Notes: a model not told the origin generated them from the letters alone. A stretch of 64,000 nt of DNA from Neisseria montereyensis (GCF_024834045.1 NZ_JANUXW010000001.1:1-64000), one strand, 5' to 3'. Positions 28,605 through 38,917 are shown, numbered from the stretch's first letter. Numbers and translations are program-made.

Positions 28605-28870
28605 TAGCAGGCAGCCGAAGTCCAAGCACAGGATTTTGGCTGTTTTTGACTGCAATATCCTTTATTCTTCCTCGGATGCCTAAAAGGTGCTCTGCTGTCT
28701 TTTAGATAGCAATAGGGGCATGTAGCCTGTCGGCCCGGTTTTCAATAGGTTCAAACATATCACGTTAAGATGACTTTGGGTTGCCACTTTTATTCAGCCC
28801 GAAATAAACTGACCGGTCATAGCGGAATTTATGGTGCCGCGTACTGTAGCGTTGTTCTACTACATAACGG
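28605..28870 (-). pseudogene. Remnant of an IS5-like transposase 3' end
   Basis: Read on the minus strand from about 28870, the translation gives RYVVEQRYSTRHHKFRYDRS then VYFGLNK, matching the C-terminal VEQxFGTxHRxFRYxRAxYxGLxK motif of IS5-group transposases. A frameshift near 28770 leads to HLNVICLNLLKTG and ends at a stop at 28680. The 75 bases beyond the stop likely include the element's end. The N-terminal part and the other end are missing, so the element is dead. A DUS lies just outside near 28940. Confidence 0.75.
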
Positions 28871-29046
28871 GTTTTTGATAAATGTTTGTTGCTGTAGTGG
28901 TTCACTTCTGTCGGCAGATGATTGCAAAGGTCTCAAGCCGTCTGAAAGATTAAGTGCAATTTGTTTTTACCAAGAAAAAAAGCCATCTTCATTACCATTT
29001 TGTATGGTAGGGGATGGCTTTATTGGTTTGATATATTTCGTACGGA

Positions 29047-30612
29047 TTAAAAAGCGGCTCGCAACAATAAGAAACAAACAATCGATAAAAAGGCGGCGGC
29101 AGGTAAGGTAATCACCCATGCCATACCAATCGGTTTCATTAATGCCCAGTTTGCATTTCGGTTCACCAAGCCGATACCTAAAACGGCGCCGACCAAAATA
29201 TGTGTACTGGATACAGGCAATCCCATTAATGATGCCATCATCACAACAGAGGCTGCGGAAAGTTCGGCGGCAAAGCCTGAAGAGGGGTGCATTTCTGCCA
29301 AACTGGTGCCAACCGTTTTGATCACCTCTTTACCGATAAACCACAAGCCGACAATTAATGCGATACCGAAAGTGAGCATGGCAACAGGGGGAACAGGGGA
29401 TTGGGTATTGATGTCGCCGGTGCGCAATACATCCATAATGGCGGCAAAAGGGCCGATAGCGTTGGCGATATCGTTGGCACCGTGGCTGAATGCGAAGCCG
29501 GCGGCGGTAAATACCTGCATCCAACTGAAAACCAAGAATGTGGATTTGCTCAAGTCTTTGCGTTTTAATGTTTTGGCATAAACGAATGTGGCCATCCAAA
29601 TGGCCGCGCCAATCATGAAAATAATCAGAAAGCTGCCGACATTGCTCATGCCGAGCTCAAGATTTTTAAGACCTTTAAACAACAGCATAGCCGCTATTAT
29701 CATCCCGCCCAGTGAAGCGATAACCGGCACCCACGAATGTAAAGCTTTATAAGCGTCAATATTGTTTTTACGGTTGTCTATATCGTAAAGTCCCTGATAA
29801 TAGGTGGATTCCAGTTCGGTCGGATCCAAATCCGACTCGCCGTAAATTTGGGCGTCGCGTGCCATGGCGGTGGCACATTCAATTTTGGTGGCTTCATCAA
29901 GGCTTTCAAAATATAAGCGGTGTTGGGCTTTATAGGCTTTTTTCTCTTGCTTGATACTTTTCAGATTTTCTTCTACTTCTTTGTTGTAGTCTAAAACATG
30001 TTTTTTGATTTGGGAGAAAAGGAAGTAGGAAACCAAGCCACCTAATACGGGGGAGAGTACCCAAGAAACAACAATTTCAGCTAACTTATTCCATTGAACG
30101 AGGTCGAAAGTGTTTGAACTGCCGCTAACAATCCCCAGGCATAAGGCGCTGCCCACAATACCGCCGATAATCGCATGAGTGGTGGATACCGGCAGGCCTT
30201 TTTTACTGGCAAACAGCAGCCATAATGCGGCGGCCAATAGTGCCGACATCATAATATAAACAAATTGCATGGGTTCTACATGCATTTGATTTAAATCGAT
30301 AATGCCTTTTCTTATCGTATCCGTTACTTCTCCGCCGGCAATCACCGCACCGCTGACTTCAAAAATGGCGGCAATGATTAAAGCTTGGGGGATGGTTAAC
30401 GTTCCGGCGCCAACACTGGTGCCAAACGAATTGGCTACGTCATTACCCCCGATGTTGAATGCCATAAAAACACCGAAGCCCGTAGCCAATAGGAATAGCG
30501 TTGTATGATTGCCGTTGGTGTAGCCTAATCCCCATATAATAAAATAACCGATCATACAAAGAAGAAGAGCAGCAAAGGCAAAATTGATTTTCTGGATATA
30601 TGGAGCGTTCAT
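29047..30612 (-). CDS. pit: Inorganic phosphate transporter, PiT family
   Basis: Membrane protein of 521 residues. The two signature repeats of PiT transporters are present: [19 protein letters not shown] near residue 54 and [15 protein letters not shown] near 378. [18 protein letters not shown] near 145 and [17 protein letters not shown] near 478 are the second conserved pair. A long cytoplasmic loop of charged residues lies at about 205-290 between the halves. It imports phosphate, probably with a cation. Divergent from anmK across a 233-base gap, with no regulator or PhoU-like gene beside it. Confidence 0.93.
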   Translation of the reverse strand: MNAPYIQKINFAFAALLLCMIGYFIIWGLGYTNGNHTTLFLLATGFGVFMAFNIGGNDVANSFGTSVGAGTLTIPQALIIAAIFEVSGAVIAGGEVTDTIRKGIIDLNQMHVEPMQFVYIMMSALLAAALWLLFASKKGLPVSTTHAIIGGIVGSALCLGIVSGSSNTFDLVQWNKLAEIVVSWVLSPVLGGLVSYFLFSQIKKHVLDYNKEVEENLKSIKQEKKAYKAQHRLYFESLDEATKIECATAMARDAQIYGESDLDPTELESTYYQGLYDIDNRKNNIDAYKALHSWVPVIASLGGMIIAAMLLFKGLKNLELGMSNVGSFLIIFMIGAAIWMATFVYAKTLKRKDLSKSTFLVFSWMQVFTAAGFAFSHGANDIANAIGPFAAIMDVLRTGDINTQSPVPPVAMLTFGIALIVGLWFIGKEVIKTVGTSLAEMHPSSGFAAELSAASVVMMASLMGLPVSSTHILVGAVLGIGLVNRNANWALMKPIGMAWVITLPAAAFLSIVCFLLLRAAF

Positions 30613-30845
30613 GTTTAATGTGAACCTTTTATATGGAGAAGAGTAAAAATAAACCGCCGCTGGCTGATATATTATGTTATTTAAGGTTAAGGTTGGGGTT
30701 TATTGTATAACCGTTTTTTTAATATTATAAAGATATTCGGCTAAACCGTCATGAAGTAGTTGGTAAATGCTTGCGTGGCAATATTTATCTCTTTGGGCAA
30801 AAGCGTTAAAATCTTTGTTTTATTTTTATTTCAGACGGCCTTTTT

Positions 30846-31955
30846 ATGCATAATGGTGATCAGTTTTATATCGGCTTGATGTCCGGTACGAGTATGGACG
30901 GCGTCGATGCAGTATTGGTGCGTATGAACGGGGTTGAATGGCTGGGTGCCGAAGCCCATTCTTTTATACCTTATTCAGGCCGTCTGAAAGCCGATTTACT
31001 GGAATTACAAAATGTCGGCCATAATGAGTTACACCGCAGTATGATACTGTCTCAAGAGTTAAGTTATCTGTATGGACGGGTGGTTAGGCAACTGCTGGCG
31101 GAACAAAACCTTTCGGCCGATAACATTACGGCAATCGGTTGCCATGGTCAAACTATCCGCCATGCGCCTGAGTCGAGATACAGTATCCAGCTGGCCGATT
31201 TATCTTTATTGGCGGAGTTAAGCGGCATTCTGACTATCGGCGATTTCCGCAGTCGTGATTTGGCGGCAGGCGGGCAGGGTGCGCCGTTGGTGCCGTCATT
31301 TCATCAAGCCTTATTTCAGCATCCTTCAAAAGCAAGAGTCGTTTTGAATTTGGGCGGAATCGCTAATATCAGCGTATTACCACCGGATGGCGCTGCATTC
31401 GGATTTGATACCGGTCCGGGCAATATGTTGATGGATTCATGGGTAAATCATATTTGGCAACAGCCTTATGACGAAGGCGGTGAAAAAGCCGAGGCGGGTA
31501 GGGTGTTGCCCGAACTTTTAGAAAAACTGCTTAGCGATCCTTATTTTGCCCGGCCTTATCCGAAAAGTACCGGGCGGGAATTGTTTTCACTGGCATGGTT
31601 ATTGCCGCAGCTTTCAGACGGCCTCAATCCGAATGATGTATTAAGAACATTATCGGAATATACGGTACAAACCGTTTTTGATTCGGTGATGGCTGCCGCG
31701 CCGGATACGCAAGATCTTTATGTTTGCGGCGGCGGTATCCGTAATCAAACCTTGATGAAAGGGTTATCCCGCTATTTTGCGGAACAGGGTATTTATGTGC
31801 ATAGTACCGATGAATTACACTTGAATCCGCAATGGGTTGAGGCGGCTGCTTTTGCGTGGCTGGCTTCGTGTTGGGTAAACCGGGTTGCTTCGAATCCTTA
31901 TCGGGCGACAGGGGCAAGAAAACCGTGTATTTTGGGGGCAGGATATTATCCTTAA
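30846..31955 (+). CDS. anmK: Anhydro-N-acetylmuramic acid kinase
   Basis: Enzyme of 369 residues that opens and phosphorylates 1,6-anhydroMurNAc during recycling of cell-wall fragments. The N-terminal YIGLMSGTSMDGVDAVLV near residue 8 is the family signature, with GCHGQTIRHAP near 97, the VVLNLGGIANIS ATP-binding region near 167, and GFDTGPGNMLMDSW near 187 carrying the catalytic aspartate. CGGGIRNQTLM near 292 is also conserved. Length is normal. The start codon follows directly after a DUS (TTTCAGACGGCCTTTTT), leaving no clear Shine-Dalgarno. One internal DUS lies near 31616. Confidence 0.95.
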   Translation: MHNGDQFYIGLMSGTSMDGVDAVLVRMNGVEWLGAEAHSFIPYSGRLKADLLELQNVGHNELHRSMILSQELSYLYGRVVRQLLAEQNLSADNITAIGCHGQTIRHAPESRYSIQLADLSLLAELSGILTIGDFRSRDLAAGGQGAPLVPSFHQALFQHPSKARVVLNLGGIANISVLPPDGAAFGFDTGPGNMLMDSWVNHIWQQPYDEGGEKAEAGRVLPELLEKLLSDPYFARPYPKSTGRELFSLAWLLPQLSDGLNPNDVLRTLSEYTVQTVFDSVMAAAPDTQDLYVCGGGIRNQTLMKGLSRYFAEQGIYVHSTDELHLNPQWVEAAAFAWLASCWVNRVASNPYRATGARKPCILGAGYYP

Positions 31956-32093
31956 TTTAAGCAACGGTATCTTTATATTTTCCGGTTTATATAGGCAGGA
32001 TTGCTTAATAATTCGGTTGTTTAAAGTATTTACAAGGCATGTGTTGCGGTGCTTGTAAAAACATGCAAAGTCCAATACAATTCATAGGTTTTC

Positions 32094-32170
32094 AGGCATG
32101 TAGCTCAGTTGGTTAGAGCACCACCTTGACATGGTGGGGGTCGTTGGTTCGAATCCAATCGTGCCTACCA
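32094..32170 (+). tRNA. tRNA-Val (GAC anticodon)
   Basis: Complete 77-base cloverleaf with encoded CCA. Acceptor arms are AGGCATG and CGTGCCT, the anticodon stem CCACC/GGTGG closes loop TTGACAT with anticodon GAC, and the T-loop region is GGTTCGAATCC. Located 141 bases upstream of thrS on the same strand. No island genes are attached to it. Confidence 0.96.
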
Positions 32171-32311
32171 TACATTGAATGTAACGGTAAGAAACTCGGT
32201 AGTATAACGAGCGATACCGTTACATTATTATTTATAACGATGAGTAATCAAGAAATATAATGAAATCGAGGCCGTCTGAAAGGCCTTTGATAAGTTACGG
32301 AGCACTTCTTC

Positions 32312-34216
32312 ATGATCAATATTACCTTGCCCGACGGCTCTGTCCGTCAGTTTGAACAACCTGTTTCGGTAGCCGAAGTGGCCGCTTCGATTGGTTCGGG
32401 TTTGGCAAAAGCAACGGTGGCAGGCAAGGTCAACGGTGTTTTAGTCGATGCCTCGGATAAAATTACATCTGATGCCAATGTACAAATTATCACCCCTAAA
32501 GATCCTGAAGGATTGGAAATCATCCGCCATTCGTGTGCCCACTTGGTCGGGCATGCGGTAAAACAGCTTTATCCGGATGCTAAAATGGTTATCGGTCCGG
32601 TGATTGACGATGGTTTTTATTATGACATCGCCACTGAAAAACCGTTTACGCCTGAAGATATGGCAAAAATCGAAGCACGGATGAAAGAATTGATTGCGCA
32701 GAATTATGATGTGGTCAAGGTGATGACACCGCGTGCCGAAACCATCAAAATATTTACCGATCGCGGAGAAGACTATAAGCTACGGTTGATTGAAGATATG
32801 CCCGATGTACAAGAAATGGGTTTGTATCATCATCAGGAATATGTGGATATGTGCCGCGGCCCGCATGTGCCGAATACGCGTTTCCTGAAAAATTTCAAAT
32901 TAACCAAACTGGCGGGTGCTTATTGGCGTGGTGACAGCAATAATGAAATGTTGCAGCGCATCTACGGTACGGCTTGGGCAAGCAAAGAGGATTTAAAAGC
33001 CTATATCGCCCGTATTGAAGAAGCCGAAAAACGTGACCACCGCAAACTAGGCAAACAGCTTGATTTATTCCATCTGCAAGACGAAGCACCGGGCATGGTG
33101 TTCTGGCATCCGCGCGGTTGGACGTTATGGCAGATTATCGAGCAGCATATGCGCAAAGAATTGGATGCCGCCGGTTATAAAGAAGTGAAAACACCGCAAA
33201 TTCTCGATAAAACCTTTTGGGAGAAATCCGGCCATTGGGAAAACTATAAAGACAATATGTTTGTGACCCAATCGGAAAAACGCGAATATGCGGTGAAACC
33301 GATGAACTGCCCGGGGCATGTTCAGATTTTCAACCACGGTTTGCGCTCTTACCGTGATTTACCGATGCGCTTGGCGGAGTTTGGCTCTTGCCACCGCAAC
33401 GAACCTTCCGGCGCTTTGCATGGTTTGATGCGGGTTCGTGGTTTTGTACAAGATGATGCCCATATTTTTTGTACCGAAGAGCAAATTACTTCCGAAGCCA
33501 AAGCCTTTAACGATTTGGTGATGAAAGTTTATAAGCAGTTCGGCTTTGAGCATGTCAGCGTAAAACTATCGTTGCGCCCTGAAAAACGGGCCGGTTCCGA
33601 TGAAGTTTGGGATAAAGCCGAACAAGGCTTGCGCGATGCCTTGGCCGCTTGCGGTGTGGAATGGGAAGAATTGCCCGGCGAGGGGGCGTTCTATGGCCCT
33701 AAAGTGGAATACCATATTAAAGATGCGATTGGCCGTTCTTGGCAGTGCGGTACCATACAGCTTGATTTCGTATTGCCCGAGCGCTTGGGTGCGGAGTATG
33801 TAACCGAAGATAACGGCCGTGCCCGTCCGGTAATGTTGCACCGTGCGATTTTGGGGTCTATGGAACGGTTTATCGGTATTCTGATTGAAAACCATGCCGG
33901 TTCTTTCCCGTTATGGCTTGCACCGGTACAAATGGTGATTATGAATATTACCGAAAAACAAGCCGATTATTGTCGTGAAGTCGCGGATAAATTGCGTGCT
34001 GCCGGTTTGCGTGTCGAGCTGGATTTGCGTAATGAAAAAATCGGCTACAAAATCCGTGATAACAGCCAACACCGCTATCCTTATCAAATCGTAGTGGGTG
34101 AAAACGAAAAAGAAAACGGCCAGATTGCCGTGCGGCGAAAAGCCGAAGATTTGGGCAGCCTGAAAGTAGAAGATTTTATTGCCCAGCTGCAAGAAGAATT
34201 GCAGGCAGAGTTTTAA
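32312..34216 (+). CDS. thrS: Threonine-tRNA ligase
   Basis: Class II synthetase of 634 residues. An N-terminal TGS domain ([14 protein letters not shown]) covers residues 1-60. The editing domain carries the HxxxH pair in [14 protein letters not shown] near 74 and the CRGPHVP cysteine near 182. The catalytic core holds motif 2 [20 protein letters not shown] near 360 and motif 3 [12 protein letters not shown] near 509. The zinc cysteine is in [10 protein letters not shown] near 331. A C-terminal anticodon-binding domain follows. Transcribed toward infC-rpmI-rplT, the common beta- and gamma-proteobacterial order. A DUS lies in the leader at about 32270. Confidence 0.97.
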   Translation: MINITLPDGSVRQFEQPVSVAEVAASIGSGLAKATVAGKVNGVLVDASDKITSDANVQIITPKDPEGLEIIRHSCAHLVGHAVKQLYPDAKMVIGPVIDDGFYYDIATEKPFTPEDMAKIEARMKELIAQNYDVVKVMTPRAETIKIFTDRGEDYKLRLIEDMPDVQEMGLYHHQEYVDMCRGPHVPNTRFLKNFKLTKLAGAYWRGDSNNEMLQRIYGTAWASKEDLKAYIARIEEAEKRDHRKLGKQLDLFHLQDEAPGMVFWHPRGWTLWQIIEQHMRKELDAAGYKEVKTPQILDKTFWEKSGHWENYKDNMFVTQSEKREYAVKPMNCPGHVQIFNHGLRSYRDLPMRLAEFGSCHRNEPSGALHGLMRVRGFVQDDAHIFCTEEQITSEAKAFNDLVMKVYKQFGFEHVSVKLSLRPEKRAGSDEVWDKAEQGLRDALAACGVEWEELPGEGAFYGPKVEYHIKDAIGRSWQCGTIQLDFVLPERLGAEYVTEDNGRARPVMLHRAILGSMERFIGILIENHAGSFPLWLAPVQMVIMNITEKQADYCREVADKLRAAGLRVELDLRNEKIGYKIRDNSQHRYPYQIVVGENEKENGQIAVRRKAEDLGSLKVEDFIAQLQEELQAEF

Positions 34217-34405
34217 AATTTTAAGAATCTGACCAAAAGATAAATTTTAAAATCAATCAGGCAGGCATATAGTGGTTGAGAATATGGCCGGGTCTGATTA
34301 AAATAGAAAAATATTGACAACAGTATTTGGAAATCAGCGATATGCTTGGTTTGAATGTATTCGAATAATAAGCATATTAATGAATCATTTTTTATAGGAG
34401 ACATC

Positions 34406-34927
34406 ATCATCGCACAAGAACGTGAAGCACGAATCAACGGCGAAATTACCGCCAAAGAAGTGCGTTTACTCAGTGGAACCGGCGAACAGCTCGGTGTGGT
34501 ATCACTCAAAGAAGCTTTATCTATGGCTGAAGAGCAAGAGGTTGATTTGGTAGAAATTTCACCTACTGCCAAACCACCGGTATGCAAGCTGATGGATTAT
34601 GGTAAATACAAATACCAACAAGCCAAAAAGCGTGATGAAGCCAAGAAAAATCAGAAACAGGTTCAAATTAAGGAAATCAAATTCCGTCCGGGAACGGATG
34701 AAGGCGATTACCAAATTAAAATGCGTAATATCACCCGTTTTCTGGAAGATGGCGATAAGGTAAAAGTGACTTTGCGTTTCCGCGGACGGGAAATGGCGCA
34801 TCAACAATTGGGTGCCCAACTTTTGGAACGTGTGAAAGAAGAATTGGCTGAAATCGGTACCGTCGAGCAGTTTCCGAAAATGGAAGGCCGCCAGATGGTT
34901 ATGATGATTGCCCCGAAAAAGAAATAA
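34406..34927 (+). CDS. infC: Translation initiation factor IF-3, ATC start
   Basis: Protein of 173 residues that binds the 30S subunit and rejects non-canonical start codons. TAGGAG ends at 34400 and the coding sequence then reads ATC ATC GCA CAA GAA CGT with no nearby ATG, so initiation is at ATC (34406, or 34409 for one residue less). An upstream in-frame ATG at 34355 would add 17 unrelated residues before the Shine-Dalgarno and is rejected. Key segments are [19 protein letters not shown] (residues 4-22), [16 protein letters not shown] near 68, and [16 protein letters not shown] near 98. A rare start codon is a known IF3 autoregulatory device. A terminator hairpin follows directly. Confidence 0.92.
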   Translation: MIAQEREARINGEITAKEVRLLSGTGEQLGVVSLKEALSMAEEQEVDLVEISPTAKPPVCKLMDYGKYKYQQAKKRDEAKKNQKQVQIKEIKFRPGTDEGDYQIKMRNITRFLEDGDKVKVTLRFRGREMAHQQLGAQLLERVKEELAEIGTVEQFPKMEGRQMVMMIAPKKK

Positions 34928-34942
34928 AGTTATAATGCAAAG

Positions 34943-34977
34943 CTTGCCTCGGATTGCCGGCCGAGGCAGGTTTTTTT
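34943..34977 (+). terminator. GC-rich terminator between infC and rpmI
   Basis: GCCTCGG, a seven-base loop, CCGAGGC, then AGG and seven T residues, beginning 17 bases after infC. It would separate infC from rpmI-rplT or act as an attenuator controlling them. Confidence 0.75.
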
Positions 34978-35090
34978 AAGTTTTAAACGGCAAAAACCGT
35001 GGTATTAGGGTTCCAAGTGTTGATGTTTGTTTTCAAATATAAATCATCGGCCTCCTTATACCTTATCTAATAAATGATATGGAGTATCCC

Positions 35091-35288
35091 ATGCCTAAAA
35101 TGAAAACCAAGTCGGGTGCTAAAAAGCGCTTTAAAGTACTGGGTAATGGTGGTGTAAAACGTGCGCATGCATTCAAACGCCACATTCTGACCAAGAAAAC
35201 CACCAAAAACAAACGTCAATTGCGCGGCACTTCTATGGTGAACGAACGCGATTTGGCTTCTGTTTCTAAAATGTTACCCTACGCTTAA
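35091..35288 (+). CDS. rpmI: 50S ribosomal protein L35
   Basis: Small basic protein of 65 residues of the large ribosomal subunit. The start at 35091 ([16 protein letters not shown]) has ATGGAG upstream and gives the exact family length; an in-frame ATG 12 bases earlier is not needed. [16 protein letters not shown] and [19 protein letters not shown] are the L35 signature. rplT follows 11 bases later with AAGGAG, so they are one transcript. A strong hairpin separates the pair from infC. Confidence 0.97.
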   Translation: MPKMKTKSGAKKRFKVLGNGGVKRAHAFKRHILTKKTTKNKRQLRGTSMVNERDLASVSKMLPYA

Positions 35289-35299
35289 GGAGTTAGAAT

Positions 35300-35656
35300 A
35301 TGCCACGCGTAAAACGCGGTGTAACCGCCCGTGCCCGTCATAAAAAAGTATTAGCGTTAGCCAAAGGCTATCGTGGTCGCCGTAAAAACGTCTACCGTGT
35401 TGCCAAACAAGCGGTAATGAAAGCCGGTCAATATGCTTATCGCGACCGTCGCCAACGCAAACGCCAATTCCGTCAATTGTGGATTGTGCGTATTAATGCA
35501 GGCGCCCGTGAAAACGGTTTGTCTTACAGCAAATTCATGAACGGTTTGAAACGCGCTGCGATTGAAATCGACCGTAAAGTATTGGCAGATTTGGCTGTAT
35601 TTGATAAAGCCGCATTTGCCCAATTGGTTGAAAAAGCCAAAGCCGCTTTAGCTTAA
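35300..35656 (+). CDS. rplT: 50S ribosomal protein L20
   Basis: Protein of 118 residues that binds 23S rRNA early in assembly. The basic N-terminal extension [19 protein letters not shown] leads into [18 protein letters not shown], and the C-terminal globular domain contains [18 protein letters not shown] and FMNGLKRA. In other bacteria L20 represses its own operon by binding the leader mRNA; whether that happens here cannot be told. A non-DUS terminator and then a DUS hairpin follow. Confidence 0.97.
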   Translation: MPRVKRGVTARARHKKVLALAKGYRGRRKNVYRVAKQAVMKAGQYAYRDRRQRKRQFRQLWIVRINAGARENGLSYSKFMNGLKRAAIEIDRKVLADLAVFDKAAFAQLVEKAKAALA

Positions 35657-35680
35657 TCGCAAAACGCTTGAACACTATTT

Positions 35681-35715
35681 AAAATAAGGAAACTTTTCGG
35701 TTTCCTTATTTTTTA
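35681..35715 (+). terminator. Terminator of rpmI-rplT
   Basis: AATAAGGAAAC, six bases, GTTTCCTTATT, then TTTT, 25 bases past the rplT stop. Confidence 0.85.
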
Positions 35716-35746
35716 TTGATATGGAGTGTTTTGTTGATTGAAAGCG

Positions 35747-35774
35747 TAGGCCGTCTGAAATTTCAGACGGCCTA
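35747..35774. terminator. Perfect inverted DUS pair downstream of rplT
   Basis: TAGGCCGTCTGAAA directly abuts its reverse complement. It lies after the main rplT terminator and before tatD, so it may be a second terminator or an uptake element. Confidence 0.6.
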
Positions 35775-35918
35775 TTGTATGTTATGGATAATGGGCTGTT
35801 GGTTGAAACAGGCGTAATACATTGGGTAAAACTTTATGATATCGATTGCCTTTCTTTGTAATTTCAGGCTTTAAATATGGTATCTTTAACGACTAACCAT
35901 TATTTTATAAGTTTGATT

Positions 35919-36710
35919 ATGTATTTGATTGATTCACACTGCCATTTGAATTTTGACGGCTTGAGCAACCGTTTGCCGGAAGTATTTGCCAATATGGAAG
36001 AAAACCAGGTGAAGCAGGCCTTAGCGATTAGTGTCAGCCGGCAGACTTTTAGCGAAGTTTTGGCGATTGCCGAAGCGAATGAACATATTTTTGCAACGGT
36101 CGGCATTCATCCCGATGATAAAGATACGCCTGAATTCACGGTTGAAGAATTGGTCGCCCATGCACAACATCCCAAAGTAGTGGGCATTGGTGAAACCGGG
36201 TTGGATTATTATTGGTGTAAAGGCGATTTGAGTTGGCAGCATCAGCGCTTTGCCGACCATATTGAAGCGGCGAATCAAAGTGGCTTGCCTTTGGTGGTGC
36301 ATACCCGTGATGCGGCGGCGGATACCATGCGCCTGTTGCGGGAACATCAGGCGCATGCGGGGGTGATTCACTGTTTTACCGAAGATGTGGCGGTGGCCAA
36401 AGAGGCCTTGGACTTGGGTTTTTATATTTCGTTTTCAGGCATTGTAACTTTTAAAAATGCACCGGATATTCAGGCCGCTGCCAAATATGTGCCGCAAGAC
36501 CGTATATTAATCGAAACGGATTCGCCGTTTCTCGCCCCTGTGCCGAAGCGCGGTAAACCTAATGAGCCGGCGTATGTGAAATATACGGCTGAATTTGTGG
36601 CCGGACTACGCGGGGACACGGTGGAGCATATCGCTGAGATAACCACCGATAATTTCTACCGTCTGTTTAATAAAGTGCCGCGTTTGGCAGAAACGCCGAA
36701 ATCAGCATGA
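35919..36710 (+). CDS. TatD family metal-dependent hydrolase (DNase)
   Basis: Protein of 263 residues, a TIM-barrel hydrolase of the TatD/YcfH group acting on DNA 3' ends in characterised members. The start at 35919 (MYLIDSHCHLNFDG) places the metal-binding DSHCHL at the N-terminus as in all family members; a longer in-frame start at 35877 is rejected. Other metal ligands are in GETGLDYYW near 89, LVVHTRDA near 125, VIHCFTED near 150 and LIETDSPFLAP near 200. It lies upstream of hflX with a gap of 57 bases. YcfH versus TatD identity cannot be decided here. Confidence 0.92.
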   Translation: MYLIDSHCHLNFDGLSNRLPEVFANMEENQVKQALAISVSRQTFSEVLAIAEANEHIFATVGIHPDDKDTPEFTVEELVAHAQHPKVVGIGETGLDYYWCKGDLSWQHQRFADHIEAANQSGLPLVVHTRDAAADTMRLLREHQAHAGVIHCFTEDVAVAKEALDLGFYISFSGIVTFKNAPDIQAAAKYVPQDRILIETDSPFLAPVPKRGKPNEPAYVKYTAEFVAGLRGDTVEHIAEITTDNFYRLFNKVPRLAETPKSA

Positions 36711-36767
36711 ATAATAAGCGTGTGAAAATGATTTATTGCCGCTATCCGCAACTGCAAAGGATTATCT

Positions 36768-37925
36768 ATGCGTGCTCAATCTAATATGTTCCAAGTTGAT
36801 AAGTCTCTGGAAACACGCGAGCGGGTTATGTTGGTCGGGGTGATGTTGCGGGCGGATTATTCGGGTTCCAACGAAGGGCGGGAGCAAGATTTTCAGACGG
36901 CCTTAAACGAAGCGGAAGGCTTAATCGCGGCAGCAGGCGGTGATTTGATTTGCACGGAAACCGCCAAGCGCGATAAAGCCCATGCAGCCTTATTTGTCGG
37001 TACCGGCAAGGCGGAGGAATTGGCCGTTAGCGTGCAACAACACGGTATCGAATTGGTGGTGTTGAATCACGAATTAACGCCCACTCAAGAACGGAACTTG
37101 GAACGAATACTTCAATGCCGCGTATTGGATCGTGTCGGATTGATTTTGGCGATTTTTGCCAAACGGGCGCAATCGCAAGAAGGTAAGCTGCAAGTGGAGC
37201 TGGCGCAACTGTCGCATTTAAGCGGGCGGCTGGTGCGCGGCTACGGCCATATGCAAAGTCAGAAAGGCGGTATCGGCTTGAAAGGGCCGGGCGAAACGCA
37301 ACTGGAAACAGACCGCCGCTTAATCAATCAAAAAATAACCGCTTTGAAAAAGCAGTTGCAGCAGGTTAAGAAACAACGGGCGACAAGGCGTAAAGCACGG
37401 CTTTCAGGCCGTCTGAAAACATTTGCATTGGTCGGTTATACCAATGCGGGAAAATCCAGCTTGTTTAATCGTTTGACCAAAGCCGATGTGCTGGCAAAAG
37501 ATCAATTGTTTGCCACCTTGGATACGACCGCCCGCCGTTTGTATTTGTCGCCCGAAGCCAGCATTATTTTGACTGATACGGTGGGCTTTGTGCGTGATTT
37601 GCCGCATAAATTGGTATCGGCTTTTTCGGCAACGTTGGAAGAAACCGCCATGGCCGATATATTGCTGCATATCGTGGATGTGAGCCATGCCGATTTTGAA
37701 CGGCAGATGGATGATGTGAATACGGTATTGGAGGAAATCGGTGCCCATGAAGTGCCCCAATTGATTGTATACAATAAAATCGATTTGTTATCGGGCGAAG
37801 ATAAACGTGCAGCCGGTATTTTGCGCGATGTGCAGGGTAGGGTGGTGGCAGTGAATATTTCGGTTACCGAAAATTTGGGCTTGGATGATTTGAGAGAGGC
37901 TTTGACTGAGTTGGCTTTAATATAA
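36768..37925 (+). CDS. hflX: Ribosome-associated GTPase HflX
   Basis: GTPase of 385 residues that splits stalled or stressed ribosomes. The N-terminal HflX domain contains TETAKRDKAHAALFVGTGKAEEL-type sequence (key residues VGTGKAEEL near 80) and LVVLNHELTPTQERNLE near 97. KGPGETQLETDRR is the family signature near 170. G1 is GYTNAGKSSLFN near 221, G3 DTVGFVRDLP near 268, and G4 YNKIDLL near 337. AAGGA precedes the start. Two DUS lie within the gene. In enterobacteria hflX follows hfq; here it follows tatD. Confidence 0.95.
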   Translation: MRAQSNMFQVDKSLETRERVMLVGVMLRADYSGSNEGREQDFQTALNEAEGLIAAAGGDLICTETAKRDKAHAALFVGTGKAEELAVSVQQHGIELVVLNHELTPTQERNLERILQCRVLDRVGLILAIFAKRAQSQEGKLQVELAQLSHLSGRLVRGYGHMQSQKGGIGLKGPGETQLETDRRLINQKITALKKQLQQVKKQRATRRKARLSGRLKTFALVGYTNAGKSSLFNRLTKADVLAKDQLFATLDTTARRLYLSPEASIILTDTVGFVRDLPHKLVSAFSATLEETAMADILLHIVDVSHADFERQMDDVNTVLEEIGAHEVPQLIVYNKIDLLSGEDKRAAGILRDVQGRVVAVNISVTENLGLDDLREALTELALI

Positions 37926-37971
37926 TCGTACCGTTATTTTATAGGGTTGCTGTTTGGATTGAGTATAAATA

Positions 37972-38004
37972 GAGGCCGTCTGAAAGGTTTTTTCAGACGG
38001 CCTC
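37972..38004. terminator. Inverted DUS pair between hflX and the DeoR-family gene
   Basis: GAGGCCGTCTGAAA, five bases, TTTCAGACGGCCTC. It lies between convergent genes and can terminate both. Confidence 0.75.
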
Positions 38005-38042
38005 AAATTTTGATGTTTAAAATATTGTATTGGCTGGTGGAT

Positions 38043-38831
38043 TTAATCCGAATTGGATTCTTCGCTTTCTGCTATCAACCATTTCACCCCGGCATCTTGT
38101 AAACGCTTGCGCATTGATTCGCTGGGTTGCCTATCCGTAAAAACCGTATCGAATTCAGTGATGCTGCCCATGCGAACCAAGGCGTTGCGGCCGAATTTTT
38201 GATGATCCACGCCCAAATAGCACCGACGGGCGTTTTCCATCATGGCTTGCATTACGCTCACTTCTTTATAGTCGAAATCTAATAAAGAACCGTCTTCATC
38301 AACATCGGCGGCACTTAAGATGGCATAGTCGGTTTTAAACTGGTTAATAAAATCAACCGTTGCCACGCCGGTGACACCGCCGTCAATCGGGCGGACGACG
38401 CCGGAAGTAATGATAACGGTATAGTCGGTGCGGCCGGATACAATAGCGGCAACGTGGATGTTGTTGGTAATAATGCATAATCCTTTGCGCTTTTTCACCA
38501 ACGACATGGCAACAGCTTCAATGGTAGAACCGATGCTTAAAAACAAGGAGGCGTTATCGGGAATATGTTCGGCAATCAAATCGGCAATATGGAGTTTTTC
38601 ATTTTGCAGCCGTGCTTTGGCGGTGCTTAATTCTTCGTTTTCCAAGCCTTCGCCTAAGGTGGCGCCGCCGTGGTATCGGCGTAGGATATTTTCTTCACAA
38701 AGTTGGTTGATATCGCGGCGGATGGTTTGCGGGGTGACATCCAGTTCGCGAGCCAATTGTTCAATCGGCATAAAGTTGTGTTCGCGTACGAGCGCGATGA
38801 TTTTTTCGTGTCGTTGGATTCGTGGCGGCAT
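38043..38831 (-). CDS. DeoR/GlpR-family transcriptional regulator
   Basis: Regulator of 262 residues. The N-terminal DeoR helix-turn-helix is at 8-58 (MPIEQLARELDVTPQTIRRD then RRYHGGA). The C-terminal sugar-phosphate-sensing domain carries FLSIGSTIEAVAMSLV near residue 95, ITNNIHVAAIV near 121 and GVDHQKFGRNALV near 217. The GlpR repressor of glycerol-3-phosphate genes has this same layout, but no glycerol or sugar operon is adjacent, so I leave the ligand open. It follows lysO on the same strand after 86 bases. A hairpin with DUS arms terminates it. Confidence 0.88.
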   Translation of the reverse strand: MPPRIQRHEKIIALVREHNFMPIEQLARELDVTPQTIRRDINQLCEENILRRYHGGATLGEGLENEELSTAKARLQNEKLHIADLIAEHIPDNASLFLSIGSTIEAVAMSLVKKRKGLCIITNNIHVAAIVSGRTDYTVIITSGVVRPIDGGVTGVATVDFINQFKTDYAILSAADVDEDGSLLDFDYKEVSVMQAMMENARRCYLGVDHQKFGRNALVRMGSITEFDTVFTDRQPSESMRKRLQDAGVKWLIAESEESNSD

Positions 38832-38917
38832 GATTGGTATTTTTCTTCTAAATAATTGCTATATCATAAAGTTATGATGCGATTTTGCCAAAATACCGAC
38901 AATGGTGCAAGCCTGTT

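Noticed and set aside
34268-34280. ATATAGTGGTTGAG as another Correia-like end
   Set aside because: Match too short and no partner repeat.
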